Part shown: positions 1-6,763 of the stretch, in pieces
Numbering within the stretch: the first letter of the stretch is position 1
Layout: each line of letters begins with the position of its first letter
Source of the DNA: an uncultured Ruminococcus sp.
GTDB taxonomy: Bacteria > Bacillota > Clostridia > Oscillospirales > Ruminococcaceae
NCBI GenBank assembly: GCA_947177375.1
Contig: CAMWUF010000019.1
Location: 1 to 9,699, forward strand
Reading direction: 5' to 3'
DNA length: 9,699 nucleotides
The notes under the pieces: model-generated
The model's database searches: none
Seen by the model: only the letters and a program-made list of their open reading frames with translations
Told to the model about the DNA's origin: nothing
Position numbers and translations under genes: made by a program

Positions 1-8
1 TTCTATAG

Positions 9-14
9 TATAAT
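9..14 (+). promoter_or_regulatory. Candidate -10 box upstream of asnB
   Basis: A perfect TATAAT lies 66 bases before the asnB start. The matching -35 box would fall outside the window, so only half of the promoter can be judged. In DNA this AT-rich a lone TATAAT can occur by chance. If it is real, the transcript begins near base 20 and the asnB leader is about 60 bases, too short for a typical riboswitch or T-box. Confidence 0.3.
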
Positions 15-79
15 AATAATTGGAAGTAAGAGCCTGATAAACTAGTTATTTTAGAATCAAGCTGATAGGAGGCTTTTTT

Positions 80-1969
80 ATGTGTGGTTTTGTAGGATTT
101 ACGAACAAGATTGACAATGCAAATCAAGTCATTGAAAACATGATGGATACTATCCGACACAGAGGACCTGATGCAGGTGGTAAATATGTTGATTCTGATA
201 TTGCACTTGGACACCGAAGATTAAGCATTATTGATGTTTCAGAACAAGGAAATCAGCCGTTATATAGTCAGGACGGAAATCTTGTATTAGTTTTCAACGG
301 CGAAATTTATAATTTCAGAGAACTTAGAACAGAGCTTGAACAACAAGGCTATCAATTTCAAACACAAACAGATTCAGAAGTATTAATTTATAGCTATCAA
401 GCTTATGGAACGAAAATGCTTGAAAAATTGCGTGGCATGTTTGCATTTGTGATTTGGGACAAAAAAAATAAATCTCTATTTGGTGCAAGGGATTTTTTCG
501 GGATTAAGCCGTTATATTACGCCAAAATGGACGATGTATTATTATTTGGTTCTGAAATTAAGGCTTTTTTAAAACACCCTGCTTTTAAAAAAGAATTAAA
601 TACTTCGGCATTAGAAGAATATTTGACATTTCAGTATTCCGCAATGGACGAAACTTTTTTCAAACATGTATATAAACTACAGCCAGCACATTATTTTATT
701 TATCAGAATAATGAGTTGAAAATTCAAAGATATTGGGATGTGCATTTTCAAGCAGATGAGAAACCTAGCTTAGAACAGTGGGTAAAGGAAATTTCTAAAG
801 TTTTTCATGAATCTGTACAGGCACATAAAATTGCTGATGTAGAAGTAGGTTCTTTTTTGTCCAGTGGTGTTGACTCCAGCTATGTAGCAGCAATTGCTGA
901 TGTAGATAAAACATTTACTGTTGGTTTCGGCAAAGATGAAACTTATAATGAAATCGGTTGGGCGAAGAATTTTTCTAAAGCAATTGGCAAAAAGAATTAT
1001 TCTAAAGTGATTGAACCCGAAGAATATTGGGGAGAATTAAAGCATATCCAGTATCAGATGGATGAACCCTTAGCAGACCCTGCGGCAATTGCATTATATT
1101 TTGTCTGTGGTTTGGCTTCTCAGCAATTAAAAGTTGTATTATCTGGTGAGGGAGCAGATGAAATTTTTGGTGGCTATAATGTTTACAGTGAACCAAATTC
1201 AACTGCTTATGATAAATTACCAAGAGGGCTGAAACGAAGTGTCGGAGCTGTCGCACAGAAATTACCTGCAAAACGTGGTGTGAATTTTTTTGTTCGCAAA
1301 GGCAAAGACTTAGAAGAACGATTTATTGGCAATGCTTATATGTTTAGTCCAGAAGAACGCAAGAATTTATTAAAAATTCAGACAAATGCACCTGAACCAA
1401 CAGAATTAACAGCACATTATTATAAAAGAGTTTCTAATCAGGATGAAGTCACCAAAATGCAATATCTTGATTTGCATATGTGGATGGCAGGGGATATTTT
1501 GCTAAAAGCTGACAAAATGAGTATGGCTCATTCTTTGGAATTGCGAGTGCCATTTTTAGATAAAGAAGTCATGCGACTTGCAGAAAGAATTCCGACAAGA
1601 TACCGTGTAACCAGAAAAGAAATTACAGATGAACATACGCCGTATATTACAAAATATGCCATGCGTTTGGCTGCGAAACAAGATACACCACAGGAAACTG
1701 CAAAAACAGCTGCTAAGAAAAAATTAGGATTTCCTGTGCCAATTCGTGTATGGCTCAAAGAAGAAAAATATTATCATATTGTAAAAAATAGATTTGAAAG
1801 CAATGCAAGCAAGCAATTTTTTCATACAGAGCAATTAATTCAACTCTTGAATGACCATAAAGACGGCAAAGCAGATAATAGCCGTAAAATTTGGACAGTG
1901 TTTATGTTTTTAATCTGGTATGCTGTATATTTTGAAAATGAGAGTTATGCATTTGATTTGAAAAATTAA
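80..1969 (+). CDS. asnB: Asparagine synthase, glutamine-hydrolysing (AsnB)
   Basis: AsnB makes asparagine from aspartate, using glutamine amide nitrogen and ATP, in the cytoplasm. The protein starts MCGFVG, so Cys2 becomes the N-terminal nucleophile of the class II glutaminase domain (about residues 2-215). Expected glutaminase residues are visible at Arg47 (RRLSIID), Asn73-Gly74 (FNGEIYN) and Asp98 (TDSEV). The synthetase domain follows (about 230-600). Its ATP-pyrophosphatase loop reads SSGVDSS at 261-267, a Ser in place of the commoner Gly that I take to be a natural variant. Further hallmarks are LSGEGADEIFGGYN, GDILLKADKMSMAHSLELRVPFLD, KKLGFPVPIR and ADNSRKIWTV. The 629-residue length and overall sequence resemble Bacillus subtilis AsnB. 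AGGAGG at 67-72, seven bases from the ATG, fixes the start. It is the first gene of the asnB-pyrB-guaA unit. Confidence 0.96.
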   Translation: MCGFVGFTNKIDNANQVIENMMDTIRHRGPDAGGKYVDSDIALGHRRLSIIDVSEQGNQPLYSQDGNLVLVFNGEIYNFRELRTELEQQGYQFQTQTDSEVLIYSYQAYGTKMLEKLRGMFAFVIWDKKNKSLFGARDFFGIKPLYYAKMDDVLLFGSEIKAFLKHPAFKKELNTSALEEYLTFQYSAMDETFFKHVYKLQPAHYFIYQNNELKIQRYWDVHFQADEKPSLEQWVKEISKVFHESVQAHKIADVEVGSFLSSGVDSSYVAAIADVDKTFTVGFGKDETYNEIGWAKNFSKAIGKKNYSKVIEPEEYWGELKHIQYQMDEPLADPAAIALYFVCGLASQQLKVVLSGEGADEIFGGYNVYSEPNSTAYDKLPRGLKRSVGAVAQKLPAKRGVNFFVRKGKDLEERFIGNAYMFSPEERKNLLKIQTNAPEPTELTAHYYKRVSNQDEVTKMQYLDLHMWMAGDILLKADKMSMAHSLELRVPFLDKEVMRLAERIPTRYRVTRKEITDEHTPYITKYAMRLAAKQDTPQETAKTAAKKKLGFPVPIRVWLKEEKYYHIVKNRFESNASKQFFHTEQLIQLLNDHKDGKADNSRKIWTVFMFLIWYAVYFENESYAFDLKN

Positions 1970-1988
1970 ATAAAAATAAAATAAAAAC

Positions 1989-1994
1989 AGGAGG
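1989..1994 (+). promoter_or_regulatory. Ribosome-binding site deciding the pyrB start
   Basis: A perfect AGGAGG sits between asnB and pyrB. It lies only 2 bases from the ATG at 1997, too close for initiation, but 11 bases from the in-frame ATG at 2006. This favours 2006 and a protein starting MFSDYPHLIDL. Confidence 0.7.
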
Positions 1995-2005
1995 ATATGA
2001 TAATT

Positions 2006-3091
2006 ATGTTTTCTGATTATCCGCATTTAATTGACCTGAATGATTACCCTGTTTCATGGTGGAACGGTTTATTAAGACAGGCAGAGGAAATTATTAAAAA
2101 TCCTGCACTTTATGCCAATAGCTGTAAAGGCAAAATTATGGGAACGTTATTTTATGAACCCTCTACAAGAACGCAAATGTCATTTCAGACAGCAATGTTG
2201 CGTTTAGGTGGTACGATTATAGGCTTTGACAATCCACAGACTTCTTCTGTTGCCAAAGGCGAAAATTTAAAAGATACTACTAAAATTGTCAGTGGCTATT
2301 CTGATGTGCTTGTGATTCGTCATCCTGTCATGGGTTCAGCAAAAGCAGCAGCATTAACGGCTGACTGTCCAGTAATTAATGCTGGAGATGGTGGACATTT
2401 GCACCCAACACAGACTTTAACAGATTTAATGACACTCAAAATGGAAAAAGGTAAATTATCAGGTCTGACAATTGGGTTATGTGGAGATTTATTAAATGGA
2501 AGAACTGTGCATTCTCTTTGCAAAGCCATGAGTTGCTATGAAAATAATCATTTTATTATGATTTCTACAAAAGCCTTAAAAATGCCGTCTTATATTAAAG
2601 ATAAAATCAGAGCAAATGGCGGAACTTATGAAGAAACAGAAAGTCTTGAAGAAGCAATTCCAAAATTGGATATGCTATATATGACTAGAATACAAAGAGA
2701 ACGTTTTGCTAGTCAAGAAGAATATCTTACTCAAAAAGACACTTATATTCTGACAACGAAGAAAATGAATCTTGCCAGACCTGATATGATTGTCATGCAC
2801 CCTTTGCCAAGGGTTGATGAAATTGAAGTTGCAGTTGATGATGATACAAGAGCTTTGTATTTTAAACAGGCAAAATATGGCATGTATATTCGTATGTCAT
2901 TAATTTTGACTATGCTACAAAGCAATATCAAAACAAAATTATTAGCAGGTGATTTGCATACAGGAATTGCTTGTAAAAATAAAAATTGTATTACTTGTCA
3001 GGAAACTTATTTGCCGAAAAGTTTTATTGGCAAAGGGTCAACTTTGACTTGTGAATACTGTGACGAAAGATTATTATTACAACATGAATAA
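2006..3091 (+). CDS. pyrB: Aspartate carbamoyltransferase catalytic chain with C-terminal PyrI-like zinc ribbon
   Basis: PyrB condenses carbamoyl phosphate with aspartate, the first committed step of pyrimidine synthesis. From the 2006 start it has 361 residues, about 50 more than a usual catalytic chain. Visible catalytic motifs: EPSTRT carbamoyl-phosphate loop (Ser53-Thr-Arg-Thr56), the 80s-type loop SSVAKGENLKD, VIRHP, AGDGGHLHPTQTLTDL, GDLLNGRTVHSL, YMTRIQRER and HPLPRVDE (265-272). The residue after STRT is Gln57, where E. coli PyrB has Arg. The extra tail (about 318-361) holds Cys323-x4-Cys328 and Cys349-x2-Cys352 (plus Cys331), the same pattern as the zinc domain of ATCase regulatory chain PyrI (CxxxxC...CxxC). 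PyrI's nucleotide-binding N-terminal domain is absent, and no pyrI lies nearby. The alternative ATG at 1997 would add three residues. asnB ends 36 bases upstream; guaA starts 41 bases downstream. Confidence 0.94.
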   Translation: MFSDYPHLIDLNDYPVSWWNGLLRQAEEIIKNPALYANSCKGKIMGTLFYEPSTRTQMSFQTAMLRLGGTIIGFDNPQTSSVAKGENLKDTTKIVSGYSDVLVIRHPVMGSAKAAALTADCPVINAGDGGHLHPTQTLTDLMTLKMEKGKLSGLTIGLCGDLLNGRTVHSLCKAMSCYENNHFIMISTKALKMPSYIKDKIRANGGTYEETESLEEAIPKLDMLYMTRIQRERFASQEEYLTQKDTYILTTKKMNLARPDMIVMHPLPRVDEIEVAVDDDTRALYFKQAKYGMYIRMSLILTMLQSNIKTKLLAGDLHTGIACKNKNCITCQETYLPKSFIGKGSTLTCEYCDERLLLQHE

Positions 3092-3132
3092 AATAATTTA
3101 TTTTAGAATTAATAAAAAGGAGAAATTTTTTT

Positions 3133-4671
3133 ATGGCACATCAATTAGTAATTGTTCTTGATTTTGGAGGGCAGTATAATCAGCTTATTGCTCGTAGAGT
3201 GCGTGAATGTGGCGTTTACTGTGAAGTAAAAAGCTATCAAACACCTATTGAAGAAATTAAAAAATTAAATCCAAAAGGTATTATTTTCACAGGAGGACCT
3301 AACAGCGTCTATGAAGAAACTTCCCCACATATTACAAAAGAAATTTTTGGATTAAATATTCCAATTTTGGGAATTTGCTACGGCGCACAAGTCATAGCTT
3401 ATACACTAGGTGGCGTTGTGTCGCCTTGTGATACTTCAGAATATGGCAAAACAGACACGCATTATGATAATTCTAGTATTTTGTTTGGTGGAATTAATTT
3501 GCCCGAAACAGCATCATCTTGGATGAGCCACACAGATTATGTTTCAAAACTTCCAGATGGTTTCCGTGGAACAGCTCACACAGCAGATTGCCCTTTTGCA
3601 GGATTTGAAGACGCTGAGAAAAAATTCTATGCTGTACAGTTTCACCCTGAAGTCAATCATACATTTGCGGGACAAGGTATGATTGATAGCTTTGTAAAAA
3701 ATGTTTGTGGCTGTGTTGGAGACTGGACAATGGCAGGCTATGCAAAAACTGCAATTGAAGAAATTCGTACTAAAGTCGGTAATGGCAAAGTATTATTAGC
3801 TTTGTCTGGTGGTGTAGATAGTTCTGTTGCGGCGGCTTTGCTTGCAAAAGCTGTTGGTAATCAATTAACTTGTATTTTTGTTGACCATGGTTTTATGCGT
3901 AAAAACGAAGGTGACGAAGTAGAACAGGCTTTTCAAAATTCTGGTATGAATTTTATTCGTGTAAATGCAAAAAAGCAATTTATGGAAAAATTACAAGGCA
4001 TTTCTGACCCTGAAACAAAACGTAAAATAATTGGCGAAGAATTTATTCGTGTATTTGAACAAGAAGCAAAAAAAATTGGCAAAGTAGATTATTTAGTACA
4101 GGGGACAATTTATCCTGATGTGATTGAAAGTGGCTTAGGTGATGCTGCTGTGATTAAATCACATCATAACGTTGGCGGTTTGCCTGATTATGTAGATTTC
4201 AAAGAAATTATAGAACCATTAAGAATGCTATTCAAAGATGAAGTCCGCAAATTAGGCACGGAATTAGGCTTATCGCCTGTGCTTGTTTGGAGACAGCCGT
4301 TCCCAGGTCCAGGACTTGCGATTAGAATTATTGGTGATATTACAGATGAAAAGCTTGCTATTTTACAAGATGCTGATTTTATTTTCCGTCAGGAAATTGC
4401 AGAAGCAGGACTTGACAGGGATATTAATCAATATTTTGCAGTATTAACAAATATGCGTTCTGTTGGTGTGATGGGCGATTGCAGAACTTATGATTATACT
4501 GTCGCATTAAGAGCTGTCACAACAAGTGATTTCATGACAGCAGATTTTGCAAAAATTCCTTATGATGTGCTTGCAATTGTTGCAAATCGAATTGTCAATG
4601 AAGTAAAAAACGTGAATCGAATTGTTTATGATGTGACAACGAAACCACCAGCAACAATTGAGTGGGAATAA
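3133..4671 (+). CDS. guaA: GMP synthase, glutamine-hydrolysing (GuaA)
   Basis: GuaA converts XMP to GMP using ATP and glutamine amide nitrogen, the last step of guanine nucleotide synthesis. The 512 residues match the usual bacterial length. The N-terminal class I glutaminase domain (about 1-195) shows the triad Cys82 (GICYGAQ), His171 and Glu173 (QFHPE). The ATP-pyrophosphatase domain follows, with its P-loop SGGVDSS at 225-231. The C-terminal dimerisation/XMP-binding part includes WRQPFPGPGLAIRI and ends with the signature KPPATIEWE. AAGGAG at 3117-3122, 10 bases before the ATG, supports the start. It is the last gene of the operon: a long hairpin follows 36 bases after the stop. No guanine riboswitch or other leader structure fits in the short gap upstream. 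Confidence 0.97.
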   Translation: MAHQLVIVLDFGGQYNQLIARRVRECGVYCEVKSYQTPIEEIKKLNPKGIIFTGGPNSVYEETSPHITKEIFGLNIPILGICYGAQVIAYTLGGVVSPCDTSEYGKTDTHYDNSSILFGGINLPETASSWMSHTDYVSKLPDGFRGTAHTADCPFAGFEDAEKKFYAVQFHPEVNHTFAGQGMIDSFVKNVCGCVGDWTMAGYAKTAIEEIRTKVGNGKVLLALSGGVDSSVAAALLAKAVGNQLTCIFVDHGFMRKNEGDEVEQAFQNSGMNFIRVNAKKQFMEKLQGISDPETKRKIIGEEFIRVFEQEAKKIGKVDYLVQGTIYPDVIESGLGDAAVIKSHHNVGGLPDYVDFKEIIEPLRMLFKDEVRKLGTELGLSPVLVWRQPFPGPGLAIRIIGDITDEKLAILQDADFIFRQEIAEAGLDRDINQYFAVLTNMRSVGVMGDCRTYDYTVALRAVTTSDFMTADFAKIPYDVLAIVANRIVNEVKNVNRIVYDVTTKPPATIEWE

Positions 4672-4706
4672 TCAGGTAAATTCTCTTCTATTACAAACAC
4701 AATCAC

Positions 4707-4765
4707 ATAATAGACCTGTTTAATAACCATAAAAATAGGTTATTGAACAGGTCTATTATAAATTT
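4707..4765 (+). terminator. Rho-independent terminator after guaA
   Basis: The stem arms are 4707-4728 and 4738-4759: 22 pairs including one G-U, with a 9-base A-rich loop. TTTT follows shortly after (4762-4765). The stem is long and symmetrical and the T tract is short, so termination strength is uncertain. The position between two unlike gene blocks supports a terminator role and separates the guaA transcript from the hydrolase unit. Confidence 0.75.
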
Positions 4766-4814
4766 TGGGCTAAGTGCATTTCACCGTTCAAAATTGCATC
4801 TTACATTTTTTCTG

Positions 4815-4843
4815 TTGATTTCTTTTGCATCATGATGTATACT
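4815..4843 (+). promoter_or_regulatory. Sigma-A promoter for the hydrolase-LytTR-DUF3021 unit
   Basis: TTGATT (4815-4820) and TATACT (4838-4843) are separated by 17 bases, close to the sigma-A consensus. Predicted transcription start is near 4850, giving a leader of about 40 bases. It sits downstream of the guaA terminator and 47 bases ahead of the hydrolase ATG. Confidence 0.65.
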
Positions 4844-4853
4844 AAATACATCA
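4833..4853. promoter_or_regulatory. Inverted repeat over the -10 box, candidate operator
   Basis: TGATGTAT (4833-4840) and ATACATCA (4846-4853) are perfect 8-bp inverted arms with a 5-base spacer. The dyad covers the -10 box and the predicted transcription start, a typical place for a dimeric repressor to bind. The arms are too short and A/T-rich for a terminator. Which protein binds it is unknown; LytTR proteins usually bind direct repeats, so the regulator may be encoded elsewhere. Confidence 0.45.
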
Positions 4854-4889
4854 GCTGAAATACAAAATGAAATGAATGGAGTTTTTTAA

Positions 4890-6260
4890 ATGGGAGTTAT
4901 ATTATTTGCAGTTTTTACAGCTATGGAAATTTTGCTTACAGTGTTAAGCTGTACAAAATACAGGAACCTTTGGTACAGAAATAGAATATTTTTTTGCGGA
5001 GCTGAGTTTATACTCATGTTGCTTGTAATGCTTTTGCCTGTAACGGGACAAAAATGGAGATTCACAGGTTGTTTTGTTATTCTGGGAATACGCCTTGCAA
5101 TATCCTGTATTGCATATCTTATAAAGCGTAGCAGTACCACAAAGGCAAAAACAATTATTAGTACTGTTATGAGTATGATTCTTATAGGTTTCTCATTTTT
5201 CCCTGCTTTTATTTTCACAGGCTATTCAGGACTTAAAACAAACGGTCAGTACGAAGTAAAGGAAACTCAGGCAATACTTATCGACAACAGCAGACTTGAA
5301 ACGCGTGAAAATGATGGCTCTAACCGTGAGATACCAGTTCACTTCTACTATCCTGAGAGCGATGTGATAAACTGTCCTTTAATAGTATTTGCCCATGGCT
5401 CATTTGGCTATTATCAAAGCAACACGTCATTATATGAAGAACTTGCAAGCAACGGCTATGTTGTAGCAAGCATAGACCACCCTTATTACGCTTTCTTTAC
5501 AAAGGATACAGCAAGCAATACAATTATAGTTGACATGGAGTTCATGCAGACTGCTATTGATATACAAAATAGTTCCGATTTTACTGAGACTGATTATAAT
5601 ATTGAATGTGAGTGGATGTCTATCCGCACAGCTGATGAAAACTTTGTGCTTGATACAATAAAAATCGCTAAAGACTCAGGTTTGCTTGATACAGCATGGT
5701 ATACGGAATCTGAGAATGTAAAAGCAGAAGTTCTCAAAGTACTTGAAATGACAGACATGGAAAAAATTGGACTTACGGGACATTCTATCGGAGGTGCAAC
5801 AGCGGTACAGCTTGGCAGAGAGCGTGACGATATTACTGCGGTAGTCGATATTGATGGTACAATGCTCGGCGAACATACATCTTATAACAATGGTAAACTC
5901 AGCTATAATTCTGAGCCTTACCCAATACCGATACTTTCACTTGATAATGAGAGACATTGGGGTTCTTATGTTGACGGATTTGACGACAAAACAGAATATG
6001 TAAACAAATATTTACTTGACAATGCTGTTGACGGCAGAGAGGCTCATTTCGATGGTACGGAGCATATGGATTTCACGGATTTACCGCTTCTTTCTCCTAC
6101 ACTTGCAAAAATGCTGGGAAAAGGCAGTGTTGATTCATCTGAATTTATTCCCCAAATGAACAGTATTATTCTTAATTATTTTAATTACTATCTGAAAGGA
6201 GAGGGCAAACCGAATATTGAGCCTTGGAATTCACAGAAAGCGGAAAATGAAAGTATCTGA
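4890..6260 (+). CDS. Membrane-anchored alpha/beta hydrolase, PAF-acetylhydrolase-like
   Basis: This is a 456-residue serine hydrolase with an N-terminal membrane domain. Four hydrophobic helices are visible at about 1-21, 34-54, 58-78 and 88-110. Basic loops after helices 1 and 3 suggest the catalytic part lies outside the cell. The hydrolase domain (about 130-440) has the oxyanion-region motif FAHGSFG, then LASNGYVVASIDHP, and the nucleophile elbow GHSIGG with Ser299. Asp322 (DIDGTM) lies 23 residues after the Ser and His392 (EHMDFTD) follows; order and spacing match the Ser-Asp-His triad of plasma platelet-activating-factor acetylhydrolase and related dienelactone-hydrolase-like esterases. 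The substrate is unknown; a lipid or small ester is the best guess. GGAG at 4878-4881, 8 bases from the ATG, supports the start. The LytTR gene follows after 56 bases. Frequent ATA and CTT codons set it apart from asnB-pyrB-guaA. Confidence 0.8.
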   Translation: MGVILFAVFTAMEILLTVLSCTKYRNLWYRNRIFFCGAEFILMLLVMLLPVTGQKWRFTGCFVILGIRLAISCIAYLIKRSSTTKAKTIISTVMSMILIGFSFFPAFIFTGYSGLKTNGQYEVKETQAILIDNSRLETRENDGSNREIPVHFYYPESDVINCPLIVFAHGSFGYYQSNTSLYEELASNGYVVASIDHPYYAFFTKDTASNTIIVDMEFMQTAIDIQNSSDFTETDYNIECEWMSIRTADENFVLDTIKIAKDSGLLDTAWYTESENVKAEVLKVLEMTDMEKIGLTGHSIGGATAVQLGRERDDITAVVDIDGTMLGEHTSYNNGKLSYNSEPYPIPILSLDNERHWGSYVDGFDDKTEYVNKYLLDNAVDGREAHFDGTEHMDFTDLPLLSPTLAKMLGKGSVDSSEFIPQMNSIILNYFNYYLKGEGKPNIEPWNSQKAENESI

Positions 6261-6267
6261 TTCAAAA

Positions 6268-6273
6268 TATAAT
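6268..6273 (+). promoter_or_regulatory. Possible internal -10 box before the LytTR gene
   Basis: A perfect TATAAT lies 8 bases after the hydrolase stop and 43 bases before the LytTR start. No convincing -35 box is found about 17 bases upstream, nor a TGn extension, so this is weak. It could give the regulator pair a transcript of its own. Confidence 0.2.
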
Positions 6274-6316
6274 GGACCTGTTTGGAAAGCTTCAATATTC
6301 GGCAAGTATATTGTAA

Positions 6317-6763
6317 ATGATTATAAATATTTCTCAAATAAAAAAAGATGAAAAGGAACGATTGGAAATTTACTGTCATAAGGTAAATAATGAAATAACG
6401 GAGATTGTCCGCTTTGTTAAATCCAGACAAGGACAGCTTACGGGTATTATTGAAGGCGCACAGTATGAAATTCCTGTTTCCGACGTGTTTTATATTGAAG
6501 GAGTAGACAACAAGGTATTCATTTACTGCGAAAAACAGGTATACGAAACACGTCAGAAACTGTACGAGCTGGAGGAAGCTTTAAAAGAAAAGCATTTTCT
6601 GCGTGTATCAAAATCTGTGCTTTTGAATCTTATGAAAATTGAGTCGATAAAATCTTCGCTGAACGGCAGATTTACGGCTGTACTTCAAATCGGAGAACAA
6701 ATTATTATTTCAAGGAAATACGTACCTGAGCTGAAAAAAGCTCTGAAAGGCGGAAACTTATGA
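6317..6763 (+). CDS. LytTR-domain DNA-binding regulator without receiver domain
   Basis: This 148-residue cytoplasmic transcription regulator consists of a short N-terminal segment (1-45) and one LytTR DNA-binding domain (about 47-144). Domain hallmarks are YEIPVSDVFYIEGVDNKVFIY (50-70), the helix KLYELEEAL, FLRVSKSVLLNL (94-105) and the C-terminal ISRKYVPELKKAL (131-143). No phosphoacceptor receiver domain is present, as in LytTR proteins paired with a small membrane partner rather than a histidine kinase. The next gene, a DUF3021 membrane protein, overlaps it by ATGA, so the two are translationally coupled. An in-frame TAA sits directly before the ATG, so the start cannot be further upstream. 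There is no clear Shine-Dalgarno sequence, only GGCAAG 10 bases away. A TTG at 6362 behind AAGGA is a less likely alternative start. Confidence 0.88.
   Translation: MIINISQIKKDEKERLEIYCHKVNNEITEIVRFVKSRQGQLTGIIEGAQYEIPVSDVFYIEGVDNKVFIYCEKQVYETRQKLYELEEALKEKHFLRVSKSVLLNLMKIESIKSSLNGRFTAVLQIGEQIIISRKYVPELKKALKGGNL

Noticed and set aside
1..79. Riboswitch or T-box leader for asnB
   Set aside because: The visible leader is under 80 bases and shows no T-box sequence, specifier stem or terminator. A structure starting outside the window cannot be excluded.
860..880. SSGVDSS in AsnB as a sign of an inactive ATP site
   Set aside because: The rest of the loop and all other synthetase motifs are intact, and Ser variants are seen in active-looking AsnB proteins, so I treat it as natural variation.
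4672..4889. Read-through operon from guaA into the hydrolase gene
   Set aside because: A 22-bp hairpin followed by T residues and a separate sigma-A promoter lie in the gap, and codon use changes across it.
4886..5218. Minus-strand open frame opposite the hydrolase N-terminus
   Set aside because: It mirrors the codon pattern of the membrane helices on the other strand, shows no ribosome-binding site or family motif, and overlaps a well-supported gene completely.
6272..6284. GACCTGTTT shared by the 4707-4759 hairpin and the gap after the hydrolase gene
   Set aside because: Nine bases without any shared structure or spacing; probably coincidence.
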